This document shows, one piece after another, positions 17,307-24,688 of a stretch of 64,000 nt of DNA. The notes beneath the pieces are model-generated. The model worked only from the letters and a program-made list of their open reading frames with translations. It was not told the DNA's origin and did not search any database. Each line of letters starts with the position of its first letter. Positions within the stretch are counted from its first letter, which is position 1. The DNA comes from Candidatus Merdivicinus intestinigallinarum (GTDB lineage Bacteria; Bacillota; Clostridia; Oscillospirales; Ruminococcaceae). Position numbers and translations under genes: made by a program. The stretch is taken from positions 24,121-88,120 of the forward strand of contig DVOW01000021.1 in assembly GCA_018713335.1 (NCBI GenBank). Direction: 5' to 3'.

Positions 17307-17335
17307 TATACACCGGCGAACTGCCGCGGTACAAT
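17307..17335 (+). promoter_or_regulatory. predicted promoter of the second URO-D gene
   Basis: TACAAT at 17330-17335 has TATACA (17307-17312) at 17-base spacing. The weak -35 lies just downstream of the AraC direct repeats, an arrangement that suits an activator. Confidence 0.45.
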
Positions 17336-17403
17336 AAAGTCATGCTGACGGTCCAATCAGAATGGGACCCGGACGTTTTAGCCGTCCGGTAAGGAGGAAT
17401 ACT

Positions 17404-18483
17404 ATGGAAATGACACCAAAAGGCAGGCTTCTGGCCGCCATCCGCGGGGAAGAAGTGGACCGCATCCCTTTTTCCCCTTTTCTGGCTTATTATTTTGACT
17501 TTCTCCCCAAAGAGGTCCGGGAAAAAGGGGAACTGCGGTATTTGCAGGAAATGGGCGCGGACCCGCTGCTGCGGGGCAGCCTCTGCGCTTACCGCACCAA
17601 GCTGGACAAATGCACCGTTTCCCAGAAAACGGAAGGGAAAAAGCGGTATGAAACCATCCACACCCCCAGAGGCGACCTCAATTCGGAATATACCTATGTG
17701 GAGCAGGCCAACACCTGGTTCCTGACCCGGCACCCGGTTTCCGATGCGGAACAGCTTCCGGCGGCCCTGGCCTATTTTGAGGACCTGAAGGTGGAGAAAG
17801 CCATCCGGGAAACCGACGCGGCGGTGGACGCCTTGGGGGAGGACGGGCTCCATCTGGCCCTTTTGGGCACCCACGCAAAGTCCGCGTACCAGTACCTGCT
17901 GGAGAACCTGGTGGGGACGGAAAACCTCATTTACCTGACCATGGACGAGCCGGAGCTTCTGGCGGAACTGCTGGAGGTGATGATGCGCCGGAACATGGAA
18001 ACGGTGCAGATCACCGCCCAAAGCAAGGCCGCCGCCTGCATCAGCTGGGAAGACAGCTCTACCACGAATTTGAACCCCACGCTGTACAAAAAGTATATTC
18101 AGCCGGAAATATCCGCTTGGTGCAATGCTTTGGGCCAGGCAGGCAAGCCCTATGTGCAGCACGCCTGCGGCCATGTCCGGGACCTGCTGACCCCCATGGC
18201 AGAGGAGGGGATCGCCGCGGTGGAATCCATTTCCCCGGCCCCCACCGGCAATGTGACCATGAAGGAAGCCTTCCAGGTTTTGCCGGACAAGGTGGCCCTG
18301 ATCGGCGGCATCGAGCCCACCCAGATTTTAAACGATCCCGTGGAAAGCCTGCTGGCCTACGCGGAGGAGCTGATCCGGATGCGCGGGAAACACGGCTTTA
18401 TTTTGGCCAACAGCGACAGCTGCCCTCCCGGCGTGGCTTATGAGAAATTCACAGAGCTGGCGAAGCTGGTCAAGAGGATATAA
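17404..18483 (+). CDS. URO-D/MtaA-like zinc methyltransferase family protein (second copy)
   Basis: This 359-residue protein has the uroporphyrinogen decarboxylase fold with a methyltransferase-type metal site, His253-x-Cys255-Gly and distal Cys340. It is therefore closer to corrinoid-dependent methyltransferases than to HemE. AAGGAGGAA just upstream fixes the ATG at 17404. Sequence is quite different from the homologue at 4294, so the two are not recent duplicates. It is divergent from the AraC gene and probably controlled by it. The methyl donor and acceptor are unknown; O-methylated sugars or plant methoxy compounds are conceivable but unproven. Confidence 0.8.
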   Translation: MEMTPKGRLLAAIRGEEVDRIPFSPFLAYYFDFLPKEVREKGELRYLQEMGADPLLRGSLCAYRTKLDKCTVSQKTEGKKRYETIHTPRGDLNSEYTYVEQANTWFLTRHPVSDAEQLPAALAYFEDLKVEKAIRETDAAVDALGEDGLHLALLGTHAKSAYQYLLENLVGTENLIYLTMDEPELLAELLEVMMRRNMETVQITAQSKAAACISWEDSSTTNLNPTLYKKYIQPEISAWCNALGQAGKPYVQHACGHVRDLLTPMAEEGIAAVESISPAPTGNVTMKEAFQVLPDKVALIGGIEPTQILNDPVESLLAYAEELIRMRGKHGFILANSDSCPPGVAYEKFTELAKLVKRI

Positions 18484-18488
18484 AAAAC

Positions 18489-18512
18489 GCCGTCCTCCAA
18501 ATGGGGGACGGC
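18489..18512. terminator. terminator hairpin, left copy, flanking a repeat element
   Basis: GCCGTCCTCC pairs with GGGGGACGGC around an AAAT loop. It keeps an A-tract on its left (a U-tract on the minus strand) but has no T-tract on the right. An identical 24-base copy is at 18857-18880. Confidence 0.75.
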
Positions 18513-18856
18513 ATTCGCTTGTAAAAACAGCGCTTCTTTTGGCACGTTTTACAAAGGTTATACTAAGAGATAAAACAAAAGTTTTACTCGATTTTTTTCA
18601 AAAAATCGCAGGGGTGGAGGGGACAGAGTCCCTCCTCGCCCATCGCAATGGGCGAAATCCAATCTCTTCGCGGCTCGGCCGCGAACCAAAAAAGAATAGC
18701 GAGCCCGCAGGCTCGCCGCGGATGACCCCGCGCTTGGATTTTGCAAGCAAAATCCAAGTTTGGAACTTCCTAACATTCTCTCCACAGCTCATTTGCGCCA
18801 GCAAAATAGAAACTTTTGTGTAATGTACCAATCGAGTGACCTTTTTCAACCTTCCA
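18513..18856 (+). repeat. multi-hairpin intergenic repeat element, copy 1
   Basis: The 344 bases between two identical terminator hairpins contain a row of stem-loops: 18589-18608, 18616-18635, CGCCCAT/ATGGGCG at 18637-18654, TCGCGGC/GCCGCGA at 18668-18684, GCGAGCC/GGCTCGC at 18699-18716, and a perfect 12-base-pair stem at 18733-18758 (CTTGGATTTTGC / GCAAAATCCAAG). The same order of stems recurs at 39.6-39.9 kb and, inverted, at 48.9-49.3 kb. Open frames across it are not conserved and look spurious. It encodes no recognisable protein. It is best described as a non-autonomous mobile or structured-RNA element. Confidence 0.8.
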
Positions 18857-18886
18857 GCCGTCCTCCAAATGGGGGACGGCGTTTTC
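18857..18886. terminator. terminator hairpin, right copy, flanking a repeat element
   Basis: This is an exact copy of the 24-base hairpin at 18489-18512, here followed by GTTTTCTC but lacking the A-tract on its left. Together the two copies look like one bidirectional terminator that was duplicated. Confidence 0.75.
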
Positions 18887-19852
18887 TCAATCAAAATCCA
18901 TATTGGCGAAGATGCGCTCCATCCGTTCGTCCGGGAAACGCCGGTCGATAAACTGGGAAAAGACATTTTCCGCCGGTTCCCCGTGGACCCGGGCGCTCCA
19001 CCGGGCTATGGCCAGCACCGTGACGGCTGCGTTGAAAGCCAGCAGGGCCGCCAGGACCCAGGTAAGGATCTTTCCCGTCTTGTTGGGGATCTTTAAGATC
19101 CATTTGGCCATGCGGGGGTAGAGGTTCTTGATCCACAAAACCCCTAAAAATCCCCAGAAAATCGAGTACAGCAGGCAGATGCGGCCGTTGATGTTAAAGG
19201 GCATCCCGCTGTAGTCCCAGGACCGGGAGCCGAACACCAGCTCCTGCCCCCAGGAGCAGAAGTATTCCACCGCGCTGCCCACGATCATGCCTCCGGCAAA
19301 GGAAAACAGGCTGCTGCGGTTTCGGAAACGGAACAGGGTCAGGGTTAAAGCCGCCGCCCCGAAACCGTAAAGCAGGTTGAAGGGGCCGTAAACCAGTCCC
19401 GCCCGGCTTTCGATGTAGACGTTTTTCACCAGGCACCAGAGCATTTCGATGACCACCCCGGCAAAGCTGCCGATGAGGCAGACCCAGAACAGCTTGTAGA
19501 GGTTCACGCCCTGGGCGAAATGCCGGCATTTTTTCTCCTCCAGGTCAATGACGGAGTTGGCCGGAGCCGCCGCGATAAACCGGCGCTTTTTCCGGCTGGC
19601 CTTGACGTCGTGGAGCCGCGCCCCCAATTCATCCGCTTCGGCGGAGGTTTGCAGATAGGCTTTCATAAAACCGGAGGACACTTTTTTCAGGGAGGAGATC
19701 TCCGCGTCAACATCGCTGTAAAGCTGCTCCTCGTTCTCCCTGTTTTCCGCCTTCTGGGCCAGCTGCACGGCATACTCATGGGCCTGCTTCTGGGTCCCCT
19801 TTTGAAAAGCTTTCAGGTGCTCCTCCATTTGGGTATATTTGTTTTGTTCCAT
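18887..19852 (-). CDS. CmpB-type putative ABC transporter permease (PF06541-like membrane protein)
   Basis: The 321-residue protein starts at the ATG at 19852, which has AAGGAG upstream; the open frame runs much further but without protein-like sequence. Residues 1 to about 105 are soluble, charged and helical. Five or six membrane helices follow, with the family-typical G-x-V-I-E-M-L-W and YGPFNLLYGFG segments. The family is named after ABC transporters, but its molecular role is not established and no ATPase gene is near. The gene ends next to the right terminator copy of the repeat element. Confidence 0.75.
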   Translation of the reverse strand: MEQNKYTQMEEHLKAFQKGTQKQAHEYAVQLAQKAENRENEEQLYSDVDAEISSLKKVSSGFMKAYLQTSAEADELGARLHDVKASRKKRRFIAAAPANSVIDLEEKKCRHFAQGVNLYKLFWVCLIGSFAGVVIEMLWCLVKNVYIESRAGLVYGPFNLLYGFGAAALTLTLFRFRNRSSLFSFAGGMIVGSAVEYFCSWGQELVFGSRSWDYSGMPFNINGRICLLYSIFWGFLGVLWIKNLYPRMAKWILKIPNKTGKILTWVLAALLAFNAAVTVLAIARWSARVHGEPAENVFSQFIDRRFPDERMERIFANMDFD

Positions 19853-19883
19853 GGGCTTCTCCTTGTGATGTAGGTCTGGTAAT

Positions 19884-19911
19884 ATTGTACCATATTTCCG
19901 AGGGAAAGCAA
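19884..19911 (-). promoter_or_regulatory. predicted promoter of the CmpB-type gene
   Basis: On the minus strand TTGCTT and TACAAT are separated by 16 bases, about 30 bases before the ribosome binding site. Confidence 0.5.
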
Positions 19912-20078
19912 GGACATTAGAAAAACTTAATCTTTTGCCCCTCAATACTTTATTATGCAGAGTATGGATTTTTATGAGGAAAAAGATTATAATGAAGATG
20001 TTGTGATTACCGGAGAAAAGAGAAGAGCAAGGTACCGGCGGAACACGCCGCTGTTTTGAGGATAAAGAAGGGAGAATC

Positions 20079-21179
20079 ATGGAGGAGAATCGAGCCCATT
20101 CCAAGACCATGATGCTGATCGTGGACGATGTGGAAATGAACCGGGCGATTTTAAGCGCGATTTTTGAAGACCAGTACCAGATCCTGGAGGCGGAAAACGG
20201 GCTGCAGGCCCTGGAGCTGATCCGGGCCCATTCCGATGCCATTGCCGCGGTGCTTTTGGACGTGGTCATGCCGGAAATGGACGGGATATCCCTATTGCGG
20301 GCCATGAAGGAGGAAAACCTGGGACAGGACCTTCCGGTGTTTTTGATCACCGCCGACGCCTCGGAAAAAAATATGTATTTAGGTTATGAGCTGGGGGTCA
20401 AGGATATCATCGAAAAGCCCTTTATCCCCCACTTTTTGAAGCAGCGCATCGACGGGGTGGTGGAGCTTTACAAAACCAAGGCCGAATTGCAGGACACCAT
20501 CCAGCACCAGGCGGAGATCATTGAGGAAAAAGTCGGGGAAGTCCGGGATTTAAGCGACAGCATGATCGAGGCCCTGGCTTTGGCCATTGAGTTCCGCAGC
20601 GGCGAAACCGGCCAGCACGTCCAGAGCATCCGTGCCTTGACTGCCGGTGCATTGAAAGCCATGCGGGAACGGGGCGTGCCGGGCTGCGGCTTTACCGACG
20701 AGCAGATCGAGCAGATCTCTTTGGCAGCTATCCTCCACGACCTGGGCAAGATCGCGGTGCCCGACGGCATCCTCAATAAGCCCGGCCGCCTGACCAAGGA
20801 AGAATACGAGATCATGAAGGGGCACGCCTTGAAGGGGGCGGAGCTTTTGGAGAAGCTCCCCAATCGGGACAAGAACCCCATCTTTTCCTATGCCTGGGAT
20901 ATCTGCCGCCACCACCACGAACGGTGGGACGGCTCCGGTTACCCGGACGGGCTGAAGGGGGAGGAAAACAGCCTGGAGGCCCAAATCGTGGCCATGGCGG
21001 ACGTTTACGACGCCCTAATCAGCCCCCGGTGCTACAAGGCCCCCTTTTCCCGGGAGGAAGCGGCCCGCATGATGCGGGACGGGGAGTGCGGGATGTTCAA
21101 TCCGGAACTGCTTCCCATATTTTTGGAGGTCAGCAGCCGCCTGACGGAGGAACGGGGAGCTGGCCGTGAAGGGGAATAA
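20079..21179 (+). CDS. response regulator with HD-GYP phosphodiesterase domain
   Basis: The 366-residue protein has a receiver domain (about 10-130; LIVDD acidic pair, phospho-acceptor in VLLDVVMPEMDG, conserved Lys in EKPF). A short coil leads into an HD-GYP domain (about 165-350; HDLGK, RHHHERWDGSGYP). Such proteins break down cyclic di-GMP when phosphorylated. No histidine kinase is adjacent. AAGAAGGGAG precedes the ATG. The next gene starts two bases after the stop, but the LysO genes have no obvious link to cyclic di-GMP. The 226 bases upstream show no cyclic di-GMP riboswitch that I can recognise. Confidence 0.88.
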   Translation: MEENRAHSKTMMLIVDDVEMNRAILSAIFEDQYQILEAENGLQALELIRAHSDAIAAVLLDVVMPEMDGISLLRAMKEENLGQDLPVFLITADASEKNMYLGYELGVKDIIEKPFIPHFLKQRIDGVVELYKTKAELQDTIQHQAEIIEEKVGEVRDLSDSMIEALALAIEFRSGETGQHVQSIRALTAGALKAMRERGVPGCGFTDEQIEQISLAAILHDLGKIAVPDGILNKPGRLTKEEYEIMKGHALKGAELLEKLPNRDKNPIFSYAWDICRHHHERWDGSGYPDGLKGEENSLEAQIVAMADVYDALISPRCYKAPFSREEAARMMRDGECGMFNPELLPIFLEVSSRLTEERGAGREGE

Positions 21180-21181
21180 AC

Positions 21182-21478
21182 TTGCTGATTTTAGGGATTT
21201 TTGCTGTGGGGATCCTGGTGGGATACCGGTGGTTCCCGGAAAAATTAAAGCGGCCCAATTCCGTTTTGCAGCTCCTGTGCATTGCGGCGCTGGTGTTCTG
21301 CATGGGGGCCATGCTGGGCAGAAGGGAAAACTTTTTTGAGGAGCTGGGACGCCTGGGGCTTGATAGCCTGCTTTTAGCGGTCATCCCCATGGCCTGCTCG
21401 GCCCTTTTGGTCTTCGCGGCCACCAAATGGTGGGGGAAGCGGAACAAGAAACAGGCAGACGGGGAGGAAAAATCTTGA
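21182..21478 (+). CDS. LysO-type exporter, N-terminal subunit (DUF340)
   Basis: The 98-residue hydrophobic protein has three membrane helices and the charged R-R-E-N-F-F-E-E-L-G-R-L-G-L-D-S-L connector typical of the N-terminal part of LysO (YbjE), a lysine exporter. In E. coli both parts form one protein; here they are two overlapping genes. The TTG start follows GAAGGGG within the end of the previous gene. Its TGA overlaps the TTG start of the next gene. Lysine specificity is inferred from family membership only. Confidence 0.72.
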   Translation: MLILGIFAVGILVGYRWFPEKLKRPNSVLQLLCIAALVFCMGAMLGRRENFFEELGRLGLDSLLLAVIPMACSALLVFAATKWWGKRNKKQADGEEKS

Positions 21479-22077
21479 CAATACTCATCCTGATTGCGCT
21501 GGCCGCGGGGATATTCTGCGGCCGGTTCCTCTTCTCTGCCCAGGCCGCCGCCCTGGCCGGGGATTTATCTGACTGGATTTTGATGCTATTAATGTTTTCC
21601 GTGGGCGTCAGCGTCGGGACCAACAAGGACCTGTTTCGGCGGCTGCGGCGCATGGACCTGCGGGTGTGGATGGTGCCGGCGGGGGTAATTCTCGGCTCCA
21701 TGGCCGGCGGGGCCTTGTGTTCGCTGTTTGTCAGCCTGGGGTTCTGGGAAAGCGTCGGCGTCAGCGCCGGCATGGGCTGGTACAGCCTGTGCGGCGTCAT
21801 GCTGTCGGACTTTTACGGGGCCGATGTGGGGGCGGTGGCCTTTTTGAGCAACCTCCTGCGGGAGATCCTCTCCTTCCTGACCATCCCCCTGGCGGTGCGC
21901 TGGCTGAACCCCTACGCGGCCATTTCCCTGGCCGGGGCCACCAGCGAGGACACCACCCTGCCGGTGCTTATCCGCCACACTTCGGCGGAAATGGTGGTCT
22001 ATTCGGTCGTCAACGGCGTACTTACCAGTGCCGCCATACCCGTCCTGCTGCGGCTCATCTATGACATGGGCCGGTAG
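21475..22077 (+). CDS. LysO-type exporter, C-terminal subunit
   Basis: This 200-residue membrane protein corresponds to the C-terminal part of LysO, with conserved segments such as GVSVGTN near the start, GMGWYSLCGVMLSDFYG in the middle and GATSEDTTLPVLIR near the end. I place the start at the TTG of 21475, directly behind GGAGG, rather than at the ATG of 21427 inside the previous gene, because the latter lacks a ribosome site. The TTGA overlap implies translational coupling and a fixed 1:1 ratio with the small subunit. Confidence 0.78.
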   Translation: MTILILIALAAGIFCGRFLFSAQAAALAGDLSDWILMLLMFSVGVSVGTNKDLFRRLRRMDLRVWMVPAGVILGSMAGGALCSLFVSLGFWESVGVSAGMGWYSLCGVMLSDFYGADVGAVAFLSNLLREILSFLTIPLAVRWLNPYAAISLAGATSEDTTLPVLIRHTSAEMVVYSVVNGVLTSAAIPVLLRLIYDMGR

Positions 22078-22138
22078 GCTGACTTGTGGAACATAAGAAA
22101 AAATTAAGAAGTTTTTGCGGAAAAAAGGAAAAAATCTC

Positions 22139-22167
22139 TTTTTTTGTCCCGCCGCCTATGGTATACT
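22139..22167 (+). promoter_or_regulatory. predicted promoter of the DacF-like gene
   Basis: TATACT at 22162-22167 with a T-rich, poorly matching -35 at 22139-22144. GAAGGAGGA lies just before the start codon. Confidence 0.45.
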
Positions 22168-22198
22168 GTATAAAAAGGAGATAGAAGGAGGACATGGT

Positions 22199-23542
22199 AT
22201 GAAAAAACTGACGGCGCTTTTTCTTGCACTGATTATGACGATTGTGATATGCGCCCCGGTTGTAAACGCGGAGGATGACCCGGAGCTGGGCTTTTCCGTA
22301 TCAAGCCAGGCGGCTTATCTGGTAAATAATGAAACGGGAATAGTTATCTACGAAAAAAATCCGGATCAAAAAATGGACCCGGCTTCCTTAGCGATGATTA
22401 TGACGGCCATTGTGGCCATTGAAAACTGCCCGGACCTGGAAAACACCGTGGTGACGGCCCCGACTTATATTTTTGACGAGATCTTCCTGCTGGGCGCCAT
22501 GAACGTGGACATGAAGCACGGGGAAGAGGCCCGGATGATCGACCTGCTTTACGCCATGATGCTGCGGACAGCCTGTGAATGCGCCAATATTATCGCCGAC
22601 TATATCGGCGGCGGCAGCATTGACACTTTCGTGGGGATGATGAACCAGAAGGCCCAGGAAATCGGGGCAACCAACACCCATTTCGCCAATCCCCACGGCC
22701 TGCCCAATGACGAACAGTACACCACGGCACGGGATATGTATCTGATCACAAAATACGCCATGGAGATGGACCCCATCTTCATGCAGATCGCCACTTCCAC
22801 CGAATACACCATGCCCGCCACCAACAAGCACTCTTCGGAACGGACCATCTACCACACCAACGACATGATGAGCGAAAGCCGCGGCGGCACCTGGTATTAT
22901 CCCTATGTCAAGGGGATCAAGACGGCCTCTACGGAAAACGGCCGGAATTTGGTTTCCACCGCCGTCAAGGACGCCTATTCCTACACCCTGGTGACCCTGG
23001 GGGCCCAGCGGTATTACGACAATGGGGACCAGCTTTCCGACAACATGGCCTTTGTGGACGCGAAGCAGCTTTACGAGTGGGCCTTTAACAACTGGGGCAT
23101 CCGTTCGGTGGTGAAAACCTCCACCATTATCACCAGCGTCAAGGTGGAAATGGGGAAAGATGTGGACGAGATCACTGTTTTCCCGGACCAGGATGTGGAT
23201 TATCTGATGCGGATGGACATCGATATGAGCTCCCTCCAGCAGGTGATCAACCTGCCGGATTCGGTGGACGCGCCCATTACCGCCGGACAGGTCCTGGGGA
23301 CCATGGACTTGAAGCTGGCGGACACCAATATCGCCACTGTCAACCTGGTGGCCAGCGAGAGCGTGGAGCGCAGCACCTGGCTTTACATTGTCCGGGGCAT
23401 CCAGAACTTTTTCGGCTCCATCTGGCTGAAGCTCATTGTGGCGCTGCTGCTCCTGCTGGTGGCCGCTTATATTGCCTTTATGATCCTGACCAACAACCGC
23501 AACAAGAAGCGCCGCCGCCGCAAAATGAAACGGCATTTTTAA
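22199..23542 (+). CDS. DacF/PBP5-like D,D-carboxypeptidase homologue with degenerate active site
   Basis: The 447-residue protein has a signal peptide (about 1-24, ending near VNAED), a peptidase S11 domain, a PBP5-type C-terminal beta domain (about 310-400), and a C-terminal membrane anchor with a basic tail. Active enzymes need SxxK, SxN and KTG. Here they read S63-L-A-M66, C128-A-N130 and K241-T-A243, so the general-base lysine is lost and the other two motifs are altered. It is unlikely to cleave peptidoglycan peptides or to bind penicillin normally. It may be a structural or regulatory pseudoenzyme in the wall. The rest of the fold is intact and in frame, which argues against simple decay. 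Confidence 0.85.
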   Translation: MKKLTALFLALIMTIVICAPVVNAEDDPELGFSVSSQAAYLVNNETGIVIYEKNPDQKMDPASLAMIMTAIVAIENCPDLENTVVTAPTYIFDEIFLLGAMNVDMKHGEEARMIDLLYAMMLRTACECANIIADYIGGGSIDTFVGMMNQKAQEIGATNTHFANPHGLPNDEQYTTARDMYLITKYAMEMDPIFMQIATSTEYTMPATNKHSSERTIYHTNDMMSESRGGTWYYPYVKGIKTASTENGRNLVSTAVKDAYSYTLVTLGAQRYYDNGDQLSDNMAFVDAKQLYEWAFNNWGIRSVVKTSTIITSVKVEMGKDVDEITVFPDQDVDYLMRMDIDMSSLQQVINLPDSVDAPITAGQVLGTMDLKLADTNIATVNLVASESVERSTWLYIVRGIQNFFGSIWLKLIVALLLLLVAAYIAFMILTNNRNKKRRRRKMKRHF

Positions 23543-23560
23543 GAAAGAGGAAAATATTGC

Positions 23561-24451
23561 ATGATCTTTGATTTGAGTTTTTTGGATTTGGAATTGGAGG
23601 CGGCCAAGACCGGTTCCCTTTCCCCTGCGTTAACGGGCCATCCCGCCTTCCGCGCCATAGCGGAGCACGAAGCGGAATTGCAGCGCCCGGTCTGGGACGC
23701 AGACAGCTTTTCAACCCGTTTTTCGGCCGCGGCGGCGGGAAAAGAAGGGGACTGGGGGCTTGCCCCGTTATTTCAGGAGCGTGAAAGGCTGGAAGGCTTC
23801 AGAGACTGGTTGGAAACGGAAAAGGAAGCCCTGACCGCCCTGGTGCGCCAGCAGCTGGAACGGTTTACGGGAGTCCCGCAGAATCCTGAGTTGCGCTGCA
23901 TCCCTTATGTGGGCAGTTATGACGCGGGCTTCAGCCCGGACGTGGGGAACGGAGCGATTTACCTGAACCTGCCGGTTTTGTCCTCAAGGGAGGGCTTTTT
24001 GGAAACTCTGGTCCACGAAAGCTACCATGCCCGGAAAGCGGAACCGAAAACCCGCCAAAAGGCCAAACAACTTGAATTTCAATCTTCCCCCATGACACAG
24101 CTGCTATTTTTTACCGCGGAGGAAGGAGCCGCAAGCCTGGTGGGGAATAATGGACTGCTGGCGTCCCAGCATCCGGTCATTCCGCTGCGCGCCGCAGAGG
24201 AAGGGTACGCGGAACTGAAACAGCTCCTCGGCAGGTTCTGCGGGCAGGAACTGGATGAGCAGGCGGCGCTGGAAGCCTTTTTGCAGACGGACTGCTGCTA
24301 TACAGGCGGCGTTTACATTGCTTACAGCGTGTGGAAGGCATACGGCCGGGACGGGATGGATACCTGGTCCGCCCGGGCGGATTTGGACGCTTATTATCAG
24401 GCGTTCCGGTCCGCCCCGCAGGGAGCGGACTGGCCGGCGCTTTCCTTGTAA
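23561..24451 (+). CDS. putative zincin-type metallopeptidase (HExxH protein)
   Basis: The 296-residue protein contains H152-E-S-Y-H156, a zinc-binding HExxH motif, and a following FFTAEEGAAS segment about 30 residues on that could supply the third ligand. I do not recognise a named family with confidence; it resembles uncharacterised zinc-dependent peptidases of the DUF2268/DUF5700 kind. There is no signal peptide, so it is probably cytoplasmic. It starts 18 bases after the carboxypeptidase homologue, with AGAGGAAAA upstream, so the two may be co-transcribed. A strong terminator follows. Confidence 0.6.
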   Translation: MIFDLSFLDLELEAAKTGSLSPALTGHPAFRAIAEHEAELQRPVWDADSFSTRFSAAAAGKEGDWGLAPLFQERERLEGFRDWLETEKEALTALVRQQLERFTGVPQNPELRCIPYVGSYDAGFSPDVGNGAIYLNLPVLSSREGFLETLVHESYHARKAEPKTRQKAKQLEFQSSPMTQLLFFTAEEGAASLVGNNGLLASQHPVIPLRAAEEGYAELKQLLGRFCGQELDEQAALEAFLQTDCCYTGGVYIAYSVWKAYGRDGMDTWSARADLDAYYQAFRSAPQGADWPALSL

Positions 24452-24473
24452 ACGGAAAGAGAATCTAGAGAAT

Positions 24474-24508
24474 AGGGACGCTTCGGCGTCCCTTGGTTAT
24501 TTTTTCCG
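24474..24508 (+). terminator. intrinsic terminator
   Basis: AGGGACGC / GCGTCCCT with a TTCG tetraloop at 24474-24493, followed by a T-rich tail ending in TTTTTT. Confidence 0.88.
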
Positions 24509-24555
24509 CCCTTTCGGCGTATATTTCCGTATCCGGCCCTTTCTGGAAAAATAAG

Positions 24556-24584
24556 TTGAAAAGGTAAAGGAAATATGCTATAAT
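24556..24584 (+). promoter_or_regulatory. promoter of the ddl-murI operon
   Basis: TTGAAA (24556-24561) and a perfect TATAAT (24579-24584) with a 17-base spacer. A partly overlapping ATAACTTAGTTAT palindrome lies at the expected transcription start. Confidence 0.85.
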
Positions 24585-24600
24585 AACTTAGTTATAGGAT

Positions 24601-24666
24601 GGAGGTTTCTGCGAACTGCGGCCTCCCAATGGAAAATATCCTGCCGGCCGGGAGCTTCCCGCCGGC
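24601..24666 (+). promoter_or_regulatory. structured 5' leader of the ddl operon
   Basis: The leader can form two hairpins: GGAGG (24601-24605) with CCTCC (24622-24626), and GCCGGC (24643-24648) with GCCGGC (24661-24666) plus an inner GGGA/TCCC. The second ends just upstream of the AGGAGG site. It could tune expression, but no known riboswitch is recognised. Confidence 0.35.
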
Positions 24667-24688
24667 GGGGGCAATAGGAGGAATCCGT

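Noticed and set aside
18440..18823. Open frame across repeat element copy 1 (and 39540-39782 across copy 2)
   Set aside because: The translations are not conserved between copies while the hairpins are, so the frames are by-products of the structured repeat.
18513..18856. Possible degenerate group IIC intron, since these insert at terminators
   Set aside because: I could not find a domain V/VI-like catalytic core or any reverse transcriptase, and the element is much shorter.
19853..20078. Cyclic di-GMP riboswitch before the HD-GYP gene
   Set aside because: No GEMM-like conserved core or tetraloop-receptor pattern is visible; only an AT-rich stretch.
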